DNA of 64,000 nt from a virus. The position numbers and the translations under genes are program-made. This document shows positions 8,208 through 16,144 of this stretch, piece by piece (positions within the stretch are counted from its first letter, which is position 1; every line of letters begins with the position of its first letter). The notes below the pieces were generated by a model. That model did no database searches, had not been told where the DNA came from, and saw nothing but the letters and a program-made list of their open reading frames with translations. The stretch is taken from positions 28,050 to 92,049 of IMG/VR virus record IMGVR_UViG_3300025108_004281; one strand, 5' to 3'.

Positions 8208-9320
8208 CTAACTTATGACTGCTCTGTCTGTTACTCTTCTCCAGTTAGTGCCATCGCTAAATGCCATTACTGGACCTCCTGTTTCATTGGTTACATATAT
8301 CATATGCCCAATGTATGCAGATGCATCAGGTACTGATAATACTGCATATCGTGGAAACTCAACTGGTCCTCCACTTGTTTCAACAACGCCATAGTCACTG
8401 TTGACTAGGGCAACTACTGAATCTGTTAAATTACCATAGTCTAAACTGTCTGTTACTGAGGCTGTAATTGCACCGTAATCGCTTACAGTTTCAAATAATA
8501 TTGATGAAACAGAACCACCTACTGATAGTTTTGCTTCTGACTCATCATATGTAAATGCTGATGAACCATTGAATGTACCTTCATCGTTATATTGAATTTG
8601 CGTGTTACTGCCGCCTGGTGTAGCATCTACATTAGCAAAACTTACTGTACCACTACCATCTGTAGTTAATACTTGATTAGCACTACCATCTGCTGTTGGC
8701 ATAGTGTAAGTGCCGTTTACAATAAGTGTATTTGCTCTTACAACGTTAGGTGCTCCATTGGGTGCTATACTTCCTGTTACATTACCACTTAGGTTACCAA
8801 CAAAAGCACCAGCACTAAACGTTTGACCATTTACGGTCCATTCGCCTTCTTCTTCGTCCCAGCGAATATAAACATTACTTTCGTTACCTCTGTTTACTAA
8901 TATTCCTGCGTTAGCAGTTGCGGGTTGGTTTGATGGAAGGTCGCTGTTTAAAACTATTTCATTGTCAGCAATATTGAGAGTTTCTGTATTAATGATAGAC
9001 TGTGTACCGTTTACAGTAAGATTACCTGTTATAGTAATATCATTTGCAAAGGTATTGTCTGTATCAATTCTAGCAAAACTTGTACTATTAATGCTATCTA
9101 ATGTGTCAGCATCGCCTACCGTCAGTTTATTCCATGTTACAGAACCACCTGATACAGTTGCAATTTTTAATAGTGTATTGCTTGAATCGAACCAAAGATC
9201 ACCTGTCGAGATATTACTAACGTCACTAGGTGCGTCAGATGTCCCGTAAATTCTAGAACCGCGTTTTCCAATTCTAAAACTACTTTGCGAGGTACCTTTG
9301 GCGTTCATTATGATTGCCAT
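8208..9320 (-). CDS. Tail-fibre / virion structural protein (370 aa)
   Basis: A Thr/Ser/Asn/Gly-rich beta-type protein with few Cys and Lys, as in phage fibres. Residues near 100-160 hold a module (LTVNGTQS, GILVNRGNESNVYIRWDE) that recurs in the 12.2 kb fibre gene. A LTTDGSGTVSF segment is typical of long marine phage fibres. It probably contacts the host surface or forms the tail-fibre shaft. It is transcribed from a late promoter about 90 nt upstream through a leader with two strong hairpins. Confidence 0.8.
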   Translation of the reverse strand: MAIIMNAKGTSQSSFRIGKRGSRIYGTSDAPSDVSNISTGDLWFDSSNTLLKIATVSGGSVTWNKLTVGDADTLDSINSTSFARIDTDNTFANDITITGNLTVNGTQSIINTETLNIADNEIVLNSDLPSNQPATANAGILVNRGNESNVYIRWDEEEGEWTVNGQTFSAGAFVGNLSGNVTGSIAPNGAPNVVRANTLIVNGTYTMPTADGSANQVLTTDGSGTVSFANVDATPGGSNTQIQYNDEGTFNGSSAFTYDESEAKLSVGGSVSSILFETVSDYGAITASVTDSLDYGNLTDSVVALVNSDYGVVETSGGPVEFPRYAVLSVPDASAYIGHMIYVTNETGGPVMAFSDGTNWRRVTDRAVIS

Positions 9321-9324
9321 TAGT

Positions 9325-9405
9325 TACGTCTCTCCAATATGTACTTGTCTAGCATACTGCTAGTCTACATGTAAACATGTAGTCAAATCCTATTAGGACT
9401 TAACT
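9325..9405 (-). promoter_or_regulatory. Structured leader of the 370-aa fibre gene
   Basis: Between the late promoter and the start codon are two perfect inverted repeats on the minus strand, CTACATGTTTACATGTAG and CTAGCA-GTA-TGCTAG. Both should form stable hairpins in the mRNA. Function unknown; possibly mRNA stability or translation control. Confidence 0.6.
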
Positions 9406-9414
9406 ATATTTATC
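9406..9414 (-). promoter_or_regulatory. Late promoter (GATAAATA) of the 370-aa fibre gene
   Basis: T4-type late promoter on the minus strand. It lies back to back with the plus-strand late promoter at 9420, so one 22-bp segment drives both directions. Confidence 0.75.
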
Positions 9415-9419
9415 TTTTT

Positions 9420-9427
9420 TATAAATA
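9420..9427 (+). promoter_or_regulatory. Late promoter (TATAAATA) with leaderless start
   Basis: Exact TATAAATA followed by 5 nt and the ATG at 9433. T4 late promoters initiate about 6 nt after this box, so transcription should begin at the A of ATG. Confidence 0.8.
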
Positions 9428-9432
9428 TATGT

Positions 9433-10101
9433 ATGAGTACAGAATACACTAAATGGACTGTAGATAGAATATTAGATACAGCACCAATTGAAACAGATAA
9501 ACTACACGTTATGGATGTAGAAAATTTTATGCACCCTGATTTGTACGCACAGGTACAAAATTGTATACCATGGAATCAATGGCAAAACGAGGAACTACCA
9601 GGTAGACATGGGTATCATATAGGTCCAGACGACCCACAAGAAGCATTGCAAATAGCCACAGAATATGTGTATAGAAACCAAGAGGTTTTAGATGCAATAG
9701 GTAATGTAATGAATATGTCAAGTAATGTAAACATCAATCAACCGTTTATGTGGATGGACACAAACAAAAATTCAGTACATGATGTTCACGTAGATCACCC
9801 TTCTTACTATTATACAGTTCAGCATTCATTAGCAGATACAGATGAATTTGCACACACAGGTACTATGTTTTGGGAGGTTGATTGTGCTTATGATCAAGCC
9901 ATAGACGAAGGACTAGATCCTACATTTGGCGAAGATAGTAAATTAGTACGAATGGGACACCAAATGCCTTATGTTCCTAATAGGGCATACATATTACCAA
10001 GAAGCAGTAAAGGTTGGCATAGTTGCCCGGACCTTACTGTAGAACCGGACACTATGCAAAGGGTTATGGTTTATTTAATTGCTACTCTTCAGAAAACTTA
10101 A
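9433..10101 (+). CDS. 2-oxoglutarate/Fe(II)-dependent oxygenase-like protein
   Basis: A 222-aa protein with the iron triad of the family: H119-x-D121 (HVD) and distal H196 (GWHS). R210 (QRVMVYL) sits in the 2OG-binding position. Such enzymes hydroxylate proteins, nucleic acids or small molecules; the substrate here is unknown. The core from GTMFWE to the distal His resembles the protein encoded at 52.2-52.9 kb, so the two are probably paralogues. The start is leaderless behind a late promoter. The 3' end overlaps the convergent gene at 10082 by 20 nt. Confidence 0.7.
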   Translation: MSTEYTKWTVDRILDTAPIETDKLHVMDVENFMHPDLYAQVQNCIPWNQWQNEELPGRHGYHIGPDDPQEALQIATEYVYRNQEVLDAIGNVMNMSSNVNINQPFMWMDTNKNSVHDVHVDHPSYYYTVQHSLADTDEFAHTGTMFWEVDCAYDQAIDEGLDPTFGEDSKLVRMGHQMPYVPNRAYILPRSSKGWHSCPDLTVEPDTMQRVMVYLIATLQKT

Positions 10102-10831
10102 CTCTGTTCAAGTAAGTTTCAGCACCACGTGACATTTTGCCACTTGTATGATCTTTGACAAATGCAGTAATAGTAATGCTATCACCTACGTCAGCATTAG
10201 ACTTTTGTGAAAAGAATTTTACAATATTGGAGTTGCCTTCTTTGGCAACATACAAATAACTGTTACTTCTCCAAATAAATTTCTTGTGAAGTATTTCAAC
10301 ATTAAATGTTTCACGTTCATGTAGTCTTCCAACATGCTGACTTTGTTGTGCAAGTTCTTTTTCCATTTTGTTAAATGCACGTTGCTTTTGTCCGTTTTCA
10401 TATACACTAGGCAAACTTGCAATAATACCAATGTCCTTGTATTGAACAAATTCCTTATTAATAAGTCCTAGGATCGATTTTTCAAAGTCACTGATGTCAC
10501 GTTTGATTGCTTTTAGACTTAGGCCTTTGAAATATTTAATCATATGCTCAACATTTTCGCTATCGCTTTCAACAACTGAGATATCATTGTAATAGGTATC
10601 TAGTGTTTTATCAATACGAGATGTTTTGAATTTTTCAATACCTAAGTGGTTATTGATAATAAACAGGTTAGGCAATTTCTTTTGATAACCGTTTTCATCT
10701 TCTTCGATGTTGGCATCCTTTTTGATGTAACCACCATTTACTCTGTTTACTGCTACTGACAATGAAAGAAGATCAGTAAGACTATACTGATCCTCAAACC
10801 ATTTACCTGTTCTTGCTTTCTTAATATTCAT
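10082..10831 (-). CDS. Unknown 249-aa phage protein
   Basis: A basic, mixed-charge soluble protein without motifs I recognise. The N-terminal half is helical and a beta-rich C-terminal part begins near residue 180. It ends tail to tail with the plus-strand oxygenase gene, with a 20-nt overlap, and overlaps the next gene upstream by 1 nt. It belongs to a three-gene early operon (11462 to 10082). A DNA- or RNA-binding role would fit its charge but is not shown. Confidence 0.65.
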   Translation of the reverse strand: MNIKKARTGKWFEDQYSLTDLLSLSVAVNRVNGGYIKKDANIEEDENGYQKKLPNLFIINNHLGIEKFKTSRIDKTLDTYYNDISVVESDSENVEHMIKYFKGLSLKAIKRDISDFEKSILGLINKEFVQYKDIGIIASLPSVYENGQKQRAFNKMEKELAQQSQHVGRLHERETFNVEILHKKFIWRSNSYLYVAKEGNSNIVKFFSQKSNADVGDSITITAFVKDHTSGKMSRGAETYLNRVKFSEE

Positions 10832-11088
10832 TAAGCGGCCTCTATCATTGAAAGTGGAACACTATATGAACGGCCTCGCATATCTACAATAGCCTTCTTA
10901 ACATTCACTTTGGTAATAACACCAGGTGTGCGTTTTGTTTTTTGAACAACAAATACATTGTCGCCGACACTTAGACTTGCTTTAGCATTAAGTGTTTTAA
11001 CAGAATTGGTAAATGCACTTAGTTCGTTAAGTTCTGACAAACTAAAGTTACCGTTTTTAATTGCTTGTTTAATTTCTAAAAGTTCCAT
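10831..11088 (-). CDS. Unknown 85-aa protein with KOW/SH3-like C-terminus
   Basis: The C-terminal half (SVGDNVFVVQ through GVITKVNVKKAIVDM) reads like a small beta-barrel of SH3/KOW type, often nucleic-acid-binding. The N-terminus is helical. It is coupled by 1-nt overlaps on both sides. Confidence 0.6.
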   Translation of the reverse strand: MELLEIKQAIKNGNFSLSELNELSAFTNSVKTLNAKASLSVGDNVFVVQKTKRTPGVITKVNVKKAIVDMRGRSYSVPLSMIEAA

Positions 11089-11462
11089 TACACATTCCTC
11101 AAAACATATCTACCTTCAACAACATCATCTCTGAAACTGCCATCTTTGTTTCTACCAGGTGATGTACTTGCATGAATAACATTTGAATAATCTGCAGGGT
11201 TGATACCTGTTCTAGCATAAACACTATCACATACTCTTTTCACCATCACATTTCTGTGAGCAGTATTGACACCAGTTGGATATTCGCTACCTTCTGGGTG
11301 ATCAATGTTTTCTTCGTGATTGTACCACATGCTTTCTAATCCAGTAAGTTGGATATTGTAACTAGGCAATGCCTTGTCAATCAAAGTAAGCGAACTAATC
11401 CAGTAACCTAGTGGTGCTGTAATTTTATCTTTGCTTTGATTTGTTGTATTTAAGTTTTGCAT
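11088..11462 (-). CDS. Unknown 124-aa protein
   Basis: First gene of a three-gene early operon, with an AGGAGG ribosome site and a consensus promoter upstream. The protein is soluble and rich in Asn/His/Tyr. No family recognised. Confidence 0.62.
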   Translation of the reverse strand: MQNLNTTNQSKDKITAPLGYWISSLTLIDKALPSYNIQLTGLESMWYNHEENIDHPEGSEYPTGVNTAHRNVMVKRVCDSVYARTGINPADYSNVIHASTSPGRNKDGSFRDDVVEGRYVLRNV

Positions 11463-11502
11463 AAAGACCTCCTACCGTCTGTTTTTGCTAAATTATGTAT
11501 AT

Positions 11503-11531
11503 ATTATAGCAAATTCTAGGGTCGAGGTCAA
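11503..11531 (-). promoter_or_regulatory. Early sigma70-type promoter for the 11462-10082 operon
   Basis: Minus strand TTGACC, 17-nt spacer, TATAAT. The -35 box overlaps the end of the HAD gene. Confidence 0.82.
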
Positions 11532-12124
11532 CCGGTTTTTACAATTAAATTGTATATTTCTTCCCAGTTTTTACATACACTTGCATCACCTTTGTAATGC
11601 ATATTGTGTCCATGTTCAACTAAGATACCTTTTAGACCAGCATCTATGCCCCAATCAACATTCTGTGGCTTGTCTTCAATCCAGTATGCTCCAGGATATT
11701 TTTTACCAAACTCTAGTAATATTTCATCCTTGTCTGCACCTGTATCTAAACAAATAACTTCTTTAAAACAGTCGTCACCAAACAGTTTATTCAAGTTCTT
11801 AGTTCTAAGTTCTTGTGCATAAGGGTCTAAACTCAAACTTGTAATTGCTACAAATTGATATTGATGTTGCTCATGTAACTTTTTAACAAAGTATTGAGCA
11901 TCTCTAAGTGGAGGCAAAAATCCAATTGCCGCACTTTCATTAAAATTTTTAATTACTTGATCACCAGTAGAGTCGTTTCTAAGATCAAACTTTTCTCTAA
12001 TGCTGTAATGTAATCTGTGATTTTCTACTGGGAAGTGTCCTCTGTGTTCCATCCAATTATGGAATGCAAACTCCCAATCTAATACCACACCGTCGCAGTC
12101 TGTTAATATAACTTTATTTTTCAT
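11528..12124 (-). CDS. HAD-superfamily phosphatase
   Basis: A 198-aa hydrolase with the HAD motif I DCDGV (nucleophile D9, general acid D11), motif II in the AITS segment and motif III/IV in WIEDKPQN. It most resembles 5'-nucleotidase or sugar-phosphate phosphatases; the substrate is unknown. I place the start at 12124, because a perfect TTGACA/TATAAT promoter ends 6 nt before that ATG. An upstream in-frame ATG at 12139 lies inside the promoter and would not be transcribed. The mRNA is therefore predicted leaderless. Confidence 0.82.
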   Translation of the reverse strand: MKNKVILTDCDGVVLDWEFAFHNWMEHRGHFPVENHRLHYSIREKFDLRNDSTGDQVIKNFNESAAIGFLPPLRDAQYFVKKLHEQHQYQFVAITSLSLDPYAQELRTKNLNKLFGDDCFKEVICLDTGADKDEILLEFGKKYPGAYWIEDKPQNVDWGIDAGLKGILVEHGHNMHYKGDASVCKNWEEIYNLIVKTG

Positions 12125-12130
12125 ACATGT

Positions 12131-12159
12131 ATTATACATTCTTTTATCCTCTGTGTCAA
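12131..12159 (-). promoter_or_regulatory. Early sigma70-type promoter of the HAD gene, leaderless
   Basis: Minus strand TTGACA, 17-nt spacer, TATAAT, then 6 nt to ATG. It follows directly after the terminator of the fibre gene. Confidence 0.85.
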
Positions 12160-12167
12160 GTCAAAAG

Positions 12168-12189
12168 AAAAGCGACCGAAGCCGCTTTT
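12168..12189 (-). terminator. Rho-independent terminator after the 582-aa fibre gene
   Basis: A 9-bp stem AAAAGCGGC / GTCGCTTTT with a TTCG tetraloop on the minus strand, followed by a short T-rich stretch. Confidence 0.8.
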
Positions 12190-12223
12190 CCAATGTTTAT
12201 TTTGATTAGTCTAAACTAAACGA

Positions 12224-13972
12224 TTAAACAACATACTTGTATTCAACAACACCTGTTACAACACCTGCTGTAGGTGTAGCACTTGTTGATCCGTCACTTT
12301 GAACGAACTCAAGTTGTACTGCCGCATTTTTAGTTAGCGAACTTGCAAAAGGTAAGTCAATAACATAAGTTCCAACTGCAACGTCGTTAGTTGTATGAGC
12401 CGCTAGTACATTACCTGCACCTGCGTTATCTTTAACTAACATACCGTCAACTGAACCACCTGCTATCAATGTTGTAACATTAAGAATCACTCTACTTGCG
12501 TAATATGTTCTTCCTGATACGTTAGGTACAGTACCTATATCAAAAGAAGAGTCACTGCTGTTTGCTGTGAAACTTGCTCTTAATGTAAGACCGTCACCAC
12601 CGTTGTTATCAACATAGTCTTTAACTGCCGCTGATGTTGGTAAAGTAGTATCGTTATCGTTACTACTAATTCCGTCTGCTTCATCAACGAACTTAGTTAC
12701 TGCAATACTTTCACCACTGTCAGTTAATGTACCAAAAGATACAATTCCTGAAGCAGTTACGTTTACTAGTCCAGTAGCACTACCAGAATTAATAGAAGCA
12801 GTTCCGTCTGTTAATGTACCACCTTGTAGTGATCCACTAAATGTACCTGCTGTCATATCTGATAATGTTTGATCCATTGCAAAAGTAACGTCATCATTTG
12901 TGTTACTTGAAGTAATGTTTCTTCCACCTAATAGTTTTAACTTGTCACTTGCTAATGCAACTACGTTATCAGCCGCATCATCTGACTGGATAGTCAATGA
13001 TGTTGCAATTGATACTTCTGCCGCCGCTGTTATACGACCTTGTGCATCAACTGTAAAAGTTGCTACATTAGAAGCATCACCGTAATCACCTGCTGTAACG
13101 GCTGTATTATCTAAACCTAATGTTACACTACTTGCGCCGGAGGCTGAAGTTATTCCAGTTCCACCTGCGATAGTTAATGTACCAGTATCTAAGTCTAGAG
13201 TTCTTCCTGTACCGTCGTCACCAGTAAATGCTAAGTCATCGTCTCTGTCTAAGCCATCGACGTATGCTTTCATTTCAGTGTTAGCAGTATTTACATACGT
13301 GAGCATGTTACTGTTTGCTGTTGTAATAGTACTGTTTAAAGTAGTAACTTCGCCATCAACATAAGCCTTCACACTTTGTTGAGTTGGTACAGCAGTAGCA
13401 CTATCTGAAGACATATTATCTTCATCTAGGAATGCTGTGATTGACGCACCACTGGCACCAGTAAAACTAGAACCTGTGATTCCAGCCGCCTGCATGTCAG
13501 CCGCAGTATAAGTTAAAGCACCTGTTGAAGAACCTGTGAAAGATCCTGTTCCAAATACTACTTTATCTGCTGATTCGTCCCAACCTAAAAATACGTTGTC
13601 GCTGTCGCCTCTTTCGATAACAAGACCGACGTCGTTTGAAGGTGTACCAGTTGTGCCTGTTCCTAATTCTAGTAAGGCATCACTGATTGTTGTATTAGTT
13701 GAACTAACAGTTGTGGTTGCACCATTAACCGTTAAGTCACCTGTAATGACTGCGTCACCGTTAACAGTAACACTACTTGATGTTATATCGTCTGAAAGTA
13801 ATGATCCTTGAACGTCAACGTTGGCGGCTCTAATAGCCTTAAGTGTTGAACCATCTGACCCTGTGAATTCGTATCTATCATTAGCACTTACCCACTTAAA
13901 TCGTCCACCACCTTTGCCAAGTTGTACATCGTTGGATATACCTTTTAGACCAAAATTCTTTACATCTGCCAT
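12224..13972 (-). CDS. Tail-fibre / virion structural protein (582 aa)
   Basis: A Ser/Thr/Asp/Gly-rich beta repeat protein of fibre type. Residues near 75-125 carry the module LTVNGATT then LVIERGDSDNVFLGWDE, which matches the module in the 8.2 kb fibre. Repeated VTLGLDNTAVTAGDYG and TTLPTSAAVKDYVD segments are typical of marine myovirus fibres. The C-terminus, about 120 aa, looks like a globular beta domain that may be the receptor-binding tip. I chose the ATG at 13972 because AAGGAG lies 8 nt upstream; the frame is also open from a TTG at 14008. Late promoter at 14069, terminator at 12168. Confidence 0.82.
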   Translation of the reverse strand: MADVKNFGLKGISNDVQLGKGGGRFKWVSANDRYEFTGSDGSTLKAIRAANVDVQGSLLSDDITSSSVTVNGDAVITGDLTVNGATTTVSSTNTTISDALLELGTGTTGTPSNDVGLVIERGDSDNVFLGWDESADKVVFGTGSFTGSSTGALTYTAADMQAAGITGSSFTGASGASITAFLDEDNMSSDSATAVPTQQSVKAYVDGEVTTLNSTITTANSNMLTYVNTANTEMKAYVDGLDRDDDLAFTGDDGTGRTLDLDTGTLTIAGGTGITSASGASSVTLGLDNTAVTAGDYGDASNVATFTVDAQGRITAAAEVSIATSLTIQSDDAADNVVALASDKLKLLGGRNITSSNTNDDVTFAMDQTLSDMTAGTFSGSLQGGTLTDGTASINSGSATGLVNVTASGIVSFGTLTDSGESIAVTKFVDEADGISSNDNDTTLPTSAAVKDYVDNNGGDGLTLRASFTANSSDSSFDIGTVPNVSGRTYYASRVILNVTTLIAGGSVDGMLVKDNAGAGNVLAAHTTNDVAVGTYVIDLPFASSLTKNAAVQLEFVQSDGSTSATPTAGVVTGVVEYKYVV

Positions 13973-13984
13973 TTTGATTTTCTC

Positions 13985-14035
13985 CTTGGAGTTTTTGAGG
14001 GTATTCAACTCCCTCTTTCAATTTTTACATTGTTC
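13985..14035 (-). promoter_or_regulatory. Leader hairpin with two alternative pairings
   Basis: The leader of the 582-aa fibre gene contains GAGGG/CCCTC and GGAGTT/AACTCC, which overlap and are mutually exclusive pairings. They lie just upstream of the AAGGAG ribosome site. Possibly regulatory; function unknown. Confidence 0.4.
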
Positions 14036-14067
14036 CGGAATAATGTGTGTTGATGTATTGTGTACTA

Positions 14068-14076
14068 CTATTTATC
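14068..14076 (-). promoter_or_regulatory. Late promoter (GATAAATA) of the 582-aa fibre gene
   Basis: Minus strand GATAAATAG about 100 nt upstream of the start at 13972, in the gap between two fibre genes. Confidence 0.7.
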
Positions 14077-14127
14077 TTTGAACCAGAAAAACTGGCCTTT
14101 AAATACCTTAAAATTTCTGTGCTTTTT

Positions 14128-16140
14128 TTAAACGTATGTGACTTTAACAGTGGCATTACCGGCTGTTGCGCCGTAATGATTGATTCTGAAGTTTACTTCT
14201 AATTCATCTGTATTAGAAGAAGGCCATACATACTCTGGATTTGTTATGTATCCGCCTGCTGAGCCAGGATCGTTATCGTCCTGTCCATGTAAGAAATCTG
14301 TATCTACTGTGGTACCAACTTCCATTGTGGCTTCTTGTGAACCACCTGTGAATGCTGTGTGTACTTCGACACTAACACTTTGTATTTTACCACCTGGCGA
14401 TACATTACCTAAGTCATAATTTTGACTGTTACCAAAGCCTCCTACTGGTGCTGTTACGTTGTATGTGAGCGTCTGTGCGTCGGTATTAGCACTATCCTGG
14501 TCACTTACCTTAGTCCAACTACTACCATCATATAAGTATAATGCCCACTCACCAACACCGTTATCTATAACGTATGCTTGGTCACCTGTTGTAGGTGATA
14601 GTGAATTTCTAGCACTTATATCTGATACTACTGTTACACTAGCACTTCTAATACCTTGTTCTACATTCATTGCTAATGGGAACATTCCATTGTGTACACT
14701 GAAAATACCTGCGTTGTTTTCAAAGTTACCTGTGCTATCGTAAATATCAATTGGCCCACCATCAGTTCTAGTAAGTTTTAGTTTACTACCTGTACTTGCT
14801 GATGTAAAAGAAGGTAACCCAGAAACATTACTACTACCTACAAATGGATTACCGTTAGTATCATTAGAATTATTAAAGATGTTTATAGCATTACCGTTTG
14901 CTTCTGTGAGTGTTAATGCACTACTAGTAAATGTAGCAGTCAAATTAGGAATACTTGCGGCATTAATATCTGTTGCCATGTCTTCTGGAATAGCAACTGC
15001 TATACCGTATGCACTTTGTCCTGCGGCATTAGTAGTAAAGTTTACTGTTGTATTACCACTACCGCCATTAAAAATAGCACTAAATGTTGTATAACCGCCA
15101 ACTAGTCCGTATGCTGTTCCACTAGCACTTGAAGTCACAGTTGTTGGTGCCGGTGATGTATCTGCTGTTATACTTGTACCACTAAGTCCATTTATTTGAC
15201 TTACAGTTTCTGATAATGTACTACTAAAGCCTGCTCCATTAAATGTGTGACTTACACCATTAAATTTAACAACTGTACCATCTGGTATTGTTGGGTTTAT
15301 TGCTGAACCAGTTGTGCTTGTTTCTACAGCATTAGCAATCTTTAAGAACATTATTTTACCTGTATCAGATGTAGTTAAGTCTCCATCTGTATCTGCGTAA
15401 ATAAAATCTCCTGCTGAACCTGGTATTGCTGGTACAAAGTCTATAATTCTGTTATTAGGTGACACCATAAATGCGTTAGGTCCTGGGCCATTCTCTACTA
15501 CAACACCAAAACTCTTACTTACTAGAGCGGCATTTGCCTTAACAAAATCTCCTGTATCACTGACTGCTATAACATCACCTACACTAAAACCGTGTGCTGT
15601 CTTTTCTAATAAGTAATTTAATTGTGGATTTAAGTATTGAAATCTACTGTTTACGTTTGCGTAAAAGTCCGAACTAACAATACCAGTTGGAAGTGGATCT
15701 AACATTGGGTGTCCACTTTCGTTTAGTGTGAACACTACAGCACTACCACTATTGAATATACCAAGTCCTGTATTACTTTTAAATGTATTGTAACGTGCTA
15801 CGTCTTCAACAACACATGTTACTGAACTAGCACTTTTGCTGTCAACTGAAATAATTTTTAAACACTTACCGTCAGTTGCTCCTGCTACCCAGTCGCCAAC
15901 TGCTACATCAAGTCCGTTAAACTCTCTGTCTTTTCTTGTTAAGTGAGAACCATGTGATTGAGATGTAACTGAAAACACAATAGTCCATTGATAATTTTTT
16001 GGGGAACTACCACCTGAGTACCATCTGTCTGCTGAACCGTTAGCATGTGGCCATACAGTTTTACCAGTAATGCTAGTTACATTAACACCTAAAACTTTAT
16101 TTGGTACATTGAGTTCTATTTGACTAGTCTTATAAGACAT
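14128..16140 (-). CDS. Tail-fibre / virion structural protein (670 aa)
   Basis: A large low-Cys, Ser/Thr/Gly/Asn-rich protein. Residues 170-240 contain a HGFSVGDVIAVSDTGDFVKA segment typical of phage fibre domains. Residues 490-540 contain a GDQAYVIDNGVGEWALYLYD unit found in many tail fibres. The end has a beta-sandwich-like region. It follows the collagen-like fibre gene by 4 nt, with a GGAG ribosome site, so the two are probably parts of the same fibre assembly. No chaperone or peptidase motif seen. Confidence 0.8.
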   Translation of the reverse strand: MSYKTSQIELNVPNKVLGVNVTSITGKTVWPHANGSADRWYSGGSSPKNYQWTIVFSVTSQSHGSHLTRKDREFNGLDVAVGDWVAGATDGKCLKIISVDSKSASSVTCVVEDVARYNTFKSNTGLGIFNSGSAVVFTLNESGHPMLDPLPTGIVSSDFYANVNSRFQYLNPQLNYLLEKTAHGFSVGDVIAVSDTGDFVKANAALVSKSFGVVVENGPGPNAFMVSPNNRIIDFVPAIPGSAGDFIYADTDGDLTTSDTGKIMFLKIANAVETSTTGSAINPTIPDGTVVKFNGVSHTFNGAGFSSTLSETVSQINGLSGTSITADTSPAPTTVTSSASGTAYGLVGGYTTFSAIFNGGSGNTTVNFTTNAAGQSAYGIAVAIPEDMATDINAASIPNLTATFTSSALTLTEANGNAINIFNNSNDTNGNPFVGSSNVSGLPSFTSASTGSKLKLTRTDGGPIDIYDSTGNFENNAGIFSVHNGMFPLAMNVEQGIRSASVTVVSDISARNSLSPTTGDQAYVIDNGVGEWALYLYDGSSWTKVSDQDSANTDAQTLTYNVTAPVGGFGNSQNYDLGNVSPGGKIQSVSVEVHTAFTGGSQEATMEVGTTVDTDFLHGQDDNDPGSAGGYITNPEYVWPSSNTDELEVNFRINHYGATAGNATVKVTYV

Positions 16141-16144
16141 AGTA